Under the pieces are notes generated by a model, which saw only the letters and a program-made list of their open reading frames with translations, was not told the DNA's origin and searched no databases. A stretch of DNA of 64,000 nucleotides from Clostridiales bacterium. GTDB lineage: Bacteria; Bacillota; Clostridia; Christensenellales; CAG-138. Position 1 is the stretch's first letter. Each line of letters opens with the position of its first letter. The DNA lies in the NCBI GenBank assembly GCA_004554165.1, contig SFNQ01000022.1, forward strand, positions 1-64,000. Reading direction: 5' to 3'. This document shows positions 60,697-64,000 of the stretch, piece after piece. The position numbers and the translations under genes are program-made.

Positions 60697-60732
60697 GCGC
60701 CTGGGGCGTCCCCTGCCGCCCCAGGCGCTTTT
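60697..60732 (+). terminator. Terminator of the T-box operon
   Basis: GCGCCTGGGGCG (60697-60708) pairs with CGCCCCAGGCGC (60717-60728), followed by TTTTGCGTTTT. Confidence 0.85.
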
Positions 60733-60788
60733 GCGTTTTCCGCCTCCATCCTGTTTGCCGCTGCAATCTTTAAAAGTTTTTAAGCAAT

Positions 60789-60817
60789 GGGACAAGAAAA
60801 TTCCCATTTTTTATGGT
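60789..60817 (+). promoter_or_regulatory. Possible promoter of the TVP38-type gene
   Basis: GGGACA (60789-60794) and TATGGT (60812-60817) have a 17-base spacer. The leader would be only about six bases. Confidence 0.35.
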
Positions 60818-60829
60818 AAGCTGTTTTTT

Positions 60830-61600
60830 ATGAAGCGAAACGTGACTCCCTCTCCAGAACAACAGGCGCCACAGCCGGCGGATCGCAGGCATGCCCTGCT
60901 GCGGCTCTGCCTTGCCGCGGCGGGCTTTCTGCTGGTGGCTCTGGCGCTGTACTTTTTCATCGGCAGGCCCATGATCCGCTTTGTAGGCGACACCGGACGT
61001 TTCCGCGCCTGGATCGACAGCCACGGCATTTACGGCAGGCTGGCTTTCCTTGGCATGATGTGCCTGCAAATCATCGTTGCGTTCATTCCGGGCGAACCGC
61101 TGGAGATCGCGGCGGGCTATGCTTTCGGCGCGGTGGAGGGGACCCTGCTGTGCATGCTGGGCACGCTCATTGGCGGCACGGCGGTGTTCCTCTTTGTGCG
61201 GCGCTTCGGCGCACCGCTGGTGAACGCCTTCTTCCCCATGGAGCGGATTGAACGCATGCGTTTCCTCCGGGACAGGCGGCAGCTGAATTTTACCATATTC
61301 CTGCTGTTTCTGATTCCCGGCACGCCGAAAGACCTGCTGACCTACTGCGCGGGCCTGACAAAACTGCCCCTCTCCCTCTGGCTCGTCATCACCTCGCTTG
61401 CCCGCCTGCCCTCCATCATCACCTCGACGCTTGGCGGCAGCGCGCTGGGCATGCAGAACTATACGTTCGCGGCGATTGTCTTTGCCGTGACCATCGGGAT
61501 CAGCCTGATCGGTCTGCTGGTCTACCGCAGAATCGAAGCGCGCCGGCCTGCGAAGGCTGCGCAGGAGGAGGAAGCGCAGGCCAGGGAGAAGAGCGCATAG
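60830..61600 (+). CDS. TVP38/TMEM64 (DedA/SNARE-associated) membrane protein
   Basis: A 256-residue membrane protein with about six hydrophobic segments. AFIPGEPLEIAAGYAFG (about 83-99) and FLIPGTPKDLLTYCAGLTKL (about 162-181) are the paired signature motifs of the family, whose members are linked to membrane lipid handling. The tail is charged (Ala/Glu/Lys). ATG 60830 has no ribosome binding site and lies just after the predicted promoter. A long palindromic repeat begins ten bases after the stop. Confidence 0.85.
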   Translation: MKRNVTPSPEQQAPQPADRRHALLRLCLAAAGFLLVALALYFFIGRPMIRFVGDTGRFRAWIDSHGIYGRLAFLGMMCLQIIVAFIPGEPLEIAAGYAFGAVEGTLLCMLGTLIGGTAVFLFVRRFGAPLVNAFFPMERIERMRFLRDRRQLNFTIFLLFLIPGTPKDLLTYCAGLTKLPLSLWLVITSLARLPSIITSTLGGSALGMQNYTFAAIVFAVTIGISLIGLLVYRRIEARRPAKAAQEEEAQAREKSA

Positions 61601-61610
61601 CCCGCTCCCC

Positions 61611-61733
61611 GGAGGGCGGCCCCGCGCGCGGCCGCAGGCCGCGCTGCCCGGCGCGCTGCGGGCGGCGGAGCGAAAAGCAGCGGGAAGCGGGCGCGCCGGG
61701 CCGTTCCGGCCACGGAACGCGGGGCCGCGCCCC
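61611..61733. repeat. Long imperfect palindrome, dispersed repeat copy B
   Basis: It begins GGAGGGCGGCCCCG and ends CGGGGCCGCGCCCC. It shares GCGCGGCC, GCCCGGCGCGC and GGCGCGCCGGGCCGTTCC with 34727-34847. Like copy A, it lies directly after a + strand stop codon. Confidence 0.75.
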
Positions 61734-61810
61734 GAGCTTTCTCAAAAAGCGCCGCCGCGACCGGAAAGCCTCCCGATGACTGAGGCCCGGACACGGCAAC
61801 ACTTCTGCCA

Positions 61811-61838
61811 AAGCCCCCCTGCCCGGCAGGGCTTTTTT
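61811..61838 (+). terminator. Terminator after the TVP38-type gene
   Basis: AAGCCC with nested CCCTGCC pairs with GGCAGGG and GGGCTT, followed by six T. Confidence 0.7.
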
Positions 61839-61898
61839 CGTATGCGGCGCAGGCCGCGCGGCGCCCTCCGAAAGCCTCCCAAATCGCCCCGCCGGCTA

Positions 61899-61927
61899 TT
61901 GACGAATCCTGGCGATTGCGTTAGCAT
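61899..61927 (+). promoter_or_regulatory. Promoter of feoAB
   Basis: TTGACG (61899-61904) and TAGCAT (61922-61927) with a 17-base spacer, 38 bases before feoA. No Fur-type box is obvious. Confidence 0.45.
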
Positions 61928-61965
61928 AATCAAGGTATGAATACCAAACCCGGGAGGTTTGCAAC

Positions 61966-62217
61966 ATGACGCTGGACGCGCTTGCCATTGGAGAAACTGC
62001 TGTCATCCGCTCCGTCGGCGGAGAGGGGCCCCTGCGCCTCCGCCTGCTGGACATGGGCCTGATTCCGCGCACAAGGGTCACCATGCGAAAGGTGGCGCCC
62101 ATGGGCGATCCCATCGAAATCCATATCCGCGGCTACGAGCTGACCCTGCGCAAGGAGGATGCCCGCAACATCGTTGTGGAATCCCTTTCTGGCGGAAACG
62201 GGGGAGACCCGGCATGA
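61966..62217 (+). CDS. feoA: Ferrous iron transport protein A
   Basis: An 83-residue SH3-like protein. LRLRLLDMGLIPRTRVTMRKVAPMGDPIEIHIRGYELTLRKEDA follows the FeoA pattern (LxxMGLxxG, DPxxxxxRGxxxxLRxxxA). It assists the FeoB pore at the membrane. GGGAGG precedes ATG 61966. It overlaps feoB by four bases (ATGA). Confidence 0.93.
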   Translation: MTLDALAIGETAVIRSVGGEGPLRLRLLDMGLIPRTRVTMRKVAPMGDPIEIHIRGYELTLRKEDARNIVVESLSGGNGGDPA

Positions 62218-64000
62218 TCTTTGCGCTTGCAGGCAACCAGAACTCGGGAAAAACCACGCTTTTCAACGCCCTGACCGGGTCCAACCAGCATGTGGGGAAT
62301 TTCCCCGGCGTCACCGTCGATCAGAAGATGGGCGAAATCCGGGGCGTGAAGAACTGCACTGTGGTGGATCTGCCGGGCATCTATTCCATCCGCCCCTATA
62401 CGCAGGAGGAGATCGTCACCCGTGACTTTATTCTCCAGAACAAGCCGGATGGCATCATCAACATTGTGGACGCCACCAACATTGAGCGCAACCTCTACCT
62501 GACCCTTCAGCTTCTGGAGCTGCGCATCCCCATGGTGCTGGCGCTGAACATGATGGACGAGGTGCGCGCAAACGGCGGCACCATCGATGTGCGGCTCATG
62601 AGCGAGGCGCTGGGCATCCCCGTCGTTCCCATCAGCGCGGCCAAGGGCGAGGGCGTTTCCGAGCTTGTCAACCAGATGGTGACTGCGGCAAAGCGCCAGC
62701 TTCGCCCCAGCGTGCTGGATTTCTGTCCGGACGGCCCCGTCCACCGCTGCATCCATTCCACCACGCACATGATCGAGGATCACGCGCGGCGGGTGGGCAT
62801 TTCCGCGCGCTTTTGCGCCACTAAGCTCATCGAGGGGGACGAGACGCTGGCCCAGCGTCTGGAGCTTGGGCAGAACGAGCGGGAGCTGCTGGAGCACAGC
62901 ATTGTTGAGATGGAAACCGAAACGGGCTTTGACCGCAACGAGGCCCTGGCCGACATGCGCTATGCCTTCATCGAAAGCGTTGTGGCGCGGGCCGTGGTCA
63001 AGTGCCACGAGAGCCGTGAACACGCGCGAAGCCTCCGGATGGATGCCGTGCTCACAGGCAGGTATACGGCGCTGCCCGTGTTCCTTCTCGTGATGCTCCT
63101 CATCTTTTACCTCACCTTTAACGTCATCGGCAGCACCCTGTCCAACTGGCTCTCCATGGGCATCGACGCGCTGGCGGCCCTGGTCGACCGTGGGCTGACC
63201 GCCTATGCCATCAATCCCGTGGTGCACAGCCTCATCATCGACGGCGTGTTCGCGGGCGTGGGCAGCGTGCTGAGCTTTCTGCCGATCATCGTCACGCTGT
63301 TCTTCTTCCTCTCCATTCTGGAGGATACCGGCTATATGGCGCGGGTTGCCTTCGTGATGGACAAGCCCCTGCGCAAAATCGGCCTGTCCGGGCGCAGCTT
63401 TGTGCCTCTGCTGATCGGCTTTGGCTGCACCGTTCCGGCCATCATGGCGACCCGCACCCTCGCCTCCGACCGGGATCGCAAGATGACCATTCTCTTGACG
63501 CCCTATATGAGCTGCCCGGCAAAGATTCCCATCTACGCGGTGTTCTGCGCGGCCTTTTTCCCAACCCACGCCGCGTTGGTCATGATCGGCCTGTATGTAT
63601 CCGGAATTGTGCTGTCGGTGCTCGTTGCGCTGGTGCTGAAGAGGACGCGCTTCCGCGGCCAGCCGGTGCCCTTTGTCATGGAGCTGCCCAATTACCGCCT
63701 GCCCTCCCCCAAAAGCGTGTGCCTGCTGCTCTGGGAAAAGGCCCGCGACTTTTTGCAGCGTGCCTTTACGGTAATCTTTCTTGCAACGATCATCATCTGG
63801 TTTTTGCAGACCTTTGATACACGTCTCAACGTGGTTTCCGACAGTGCGGACAGCCTGCTGGCCCTCATCGGCCGCTGCATCGCGCCCGTCTTCCAGCCGC
63901 TGGGCTTTGCCGACTGGCGCGTGGCCACCTCGCTGATCTCCGGCTTTACGGCAAAGGAGGCGGTGGTCAGCACGCTTTCGGTGCTGCTGGGTACCCGCGC
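62214..64000 (+). CDS. feoB: Ferrous iron transporter B (partial at window end)
   Basis: The first 595 codons of a polytopic Fe2+ permease. The N-terminal G domain has G1 GNQNSGKTTLFNALTG (7-22), G2 GNFPGVT, G3 DLPGIYS, G4 LNMMDE and G5 SAAKG. It is followed by a helical GDI-like part and the first gate motif LPIIVTLFFFLSILEDTGYMAR, then the second region GFGCTVPAIMATR and a further SGFTAKEAVVSTL near the edge. Relatives have about 650-800 residues, so only the C-terminus is missing. It is co-translated with feoA. Confidence 0.95.
   Translation, partial: MIFALAGNQNSGKTTLFNALTGSNQHVGNFPGVTVDQKMGEIRGVKNCTVVDLPGIYSIRPYTQEEIVTRDFILQNKPDGIINIVDATNIERNLYLTLQLLELRIPMVLALNMMDEVRANGGTIDVRLMSEALGIPVVPISAAKGEGVSELVNQMVTAAKRQLRPSVLDFCPDGPVHRCIHSTTHMIEDHARRVGISARFCATKLIEGDETLAQRLELGQNERELLEHSIVEMETETGFDRNEALADMRYAFIESVVARAVVKCHESREHARSLRMDAVLTGRYTALPVFLLVMLLIFYLTFNVIGSTLSNWLSMGIDALAALVDRGLTAYAINPVVHSLIIDGVFAGVGSVLSFLPIIVTLFFFLSILEDTGYMARVAFVMDKPLRKIGLSGRSFVPLLIGFGCTVPAIMATRTLASDRDRKMTILLTPYMSCPAKIPIYAVFCAAFFPTHAALVMIGLYVSGIVLSVLVALVLKRTRFRGQPVPFVMELPNYRLPSPKSVCLLLWEKARDFLQRAFTVIFLATIIIWFLQTFDTRLNVVSDSADSLLALIGRCIAPVFQPLGFADWRVATSLISGFTAKEAVVSTLSVLLGTR

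Noticed and set aside
57536..60766. 1076-codon open frame antisense to paaK, ACT and aminotransferase genes
   Set aside because: It spans three complete operon genes on the other strand and reads as typical GC-driven shadow sequence.

Overview
The window reads as chromosome from a strictly anaerobic, GC-rich member of the Clostridia, probably a gut commensal of the Oscillospiraceae or Christensenellales type. This is inferred from gene content and signals, not from a marker gene. The evidence is strong Shine-Dalgarno sites, AdhE, two [FeFe]-hydrogenase-type proteins, a reverse rubrerythrin, ferredoxin-dependent 2-oxoacid oxidoreductase genes, a T-box leader, a CIRCE operator and a holB-ricT block. 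Most of the sequence is GC-rich, which produces long antisense open frames; these were discarded. One AT-richer stretch (about 44.7-46.6 kb) is a decayed mobile island beside a tRNA-Asn gene.

Layout. 0-9 kb: RNA methyltransferase, purine nucleoside phosphorylase, a small membrane protein carrying a decarboxylase-type GGADGPT motif, a CIRCE-controlled small heat-shock protein, and a LacI regulator divergent from a formamidase-like amidase/small protein/nucleobase permease operon. 9-17 kb: TcdA, a dihydrodipicolinate-reductase-fold dehydrogenase, a frameshifted MerR regulator, and a CapE-CapF-CapG-kinase operon for UDP-L-FucNAc. 17-24 kb: polar amino acid ABC transporter, PilZ protein, sugar kinase, auxin-efflux-type carrier, and tRNA-Pro and tRNA-Thr. 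24-35 kb: holin-like protein, D-Ala-D-Ala carboxypeptidase, rubrerythrin, a transglutaminase-like lipoprotein, a frameshifted tandem-repeat/peptidoglycan-binding protein, UPF0489, an AlkD-like protein, a HAD phosphatase and a methyltransferase.

35-44.4 kb is a redox block: LysR regulator, adhE, a small kinase, a [2Fe-2S] thioredoxin-like ferredoxin, a hotdog thioesterase, a PAS-containing sensory hydrogenase homologue, a PP2C/SpoIIE phosphatase and a second [FeFe] hydrogenase. 44.4-47 kb holds the island remnant: a frameshifted integrase, a probable type I toxin with an antisense promoter, a lipoprotein and a phage-like relic. 47-51.5 kb: a PH-like membrane protein, a YaaO-type decarboxylase, holB, ricT and a ferredoxin.

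51.6-60.7 kb is the most striking region. A complete T-box leader with an apparent aromatic specifier (UAC, or overlapping UUC) precedes seven co-directional genes: acyl-CoA synthetase, sodium/solute symporter, iorA, iorB, paaK-like ligase, a two-ACT protein and an aminotransferase. These could take up aryl acids, activate them to CoA thioesters, carboxylate them reductively to arylpyruvates and transaminate them to aromatic amino acids. Induction by uncharged tRNA would make sense for such a salvage route and would be paradoxical for degradation. The window ends with a TVP38-type membrane protein and feoA-feoB, with feoB cut by the window edge.
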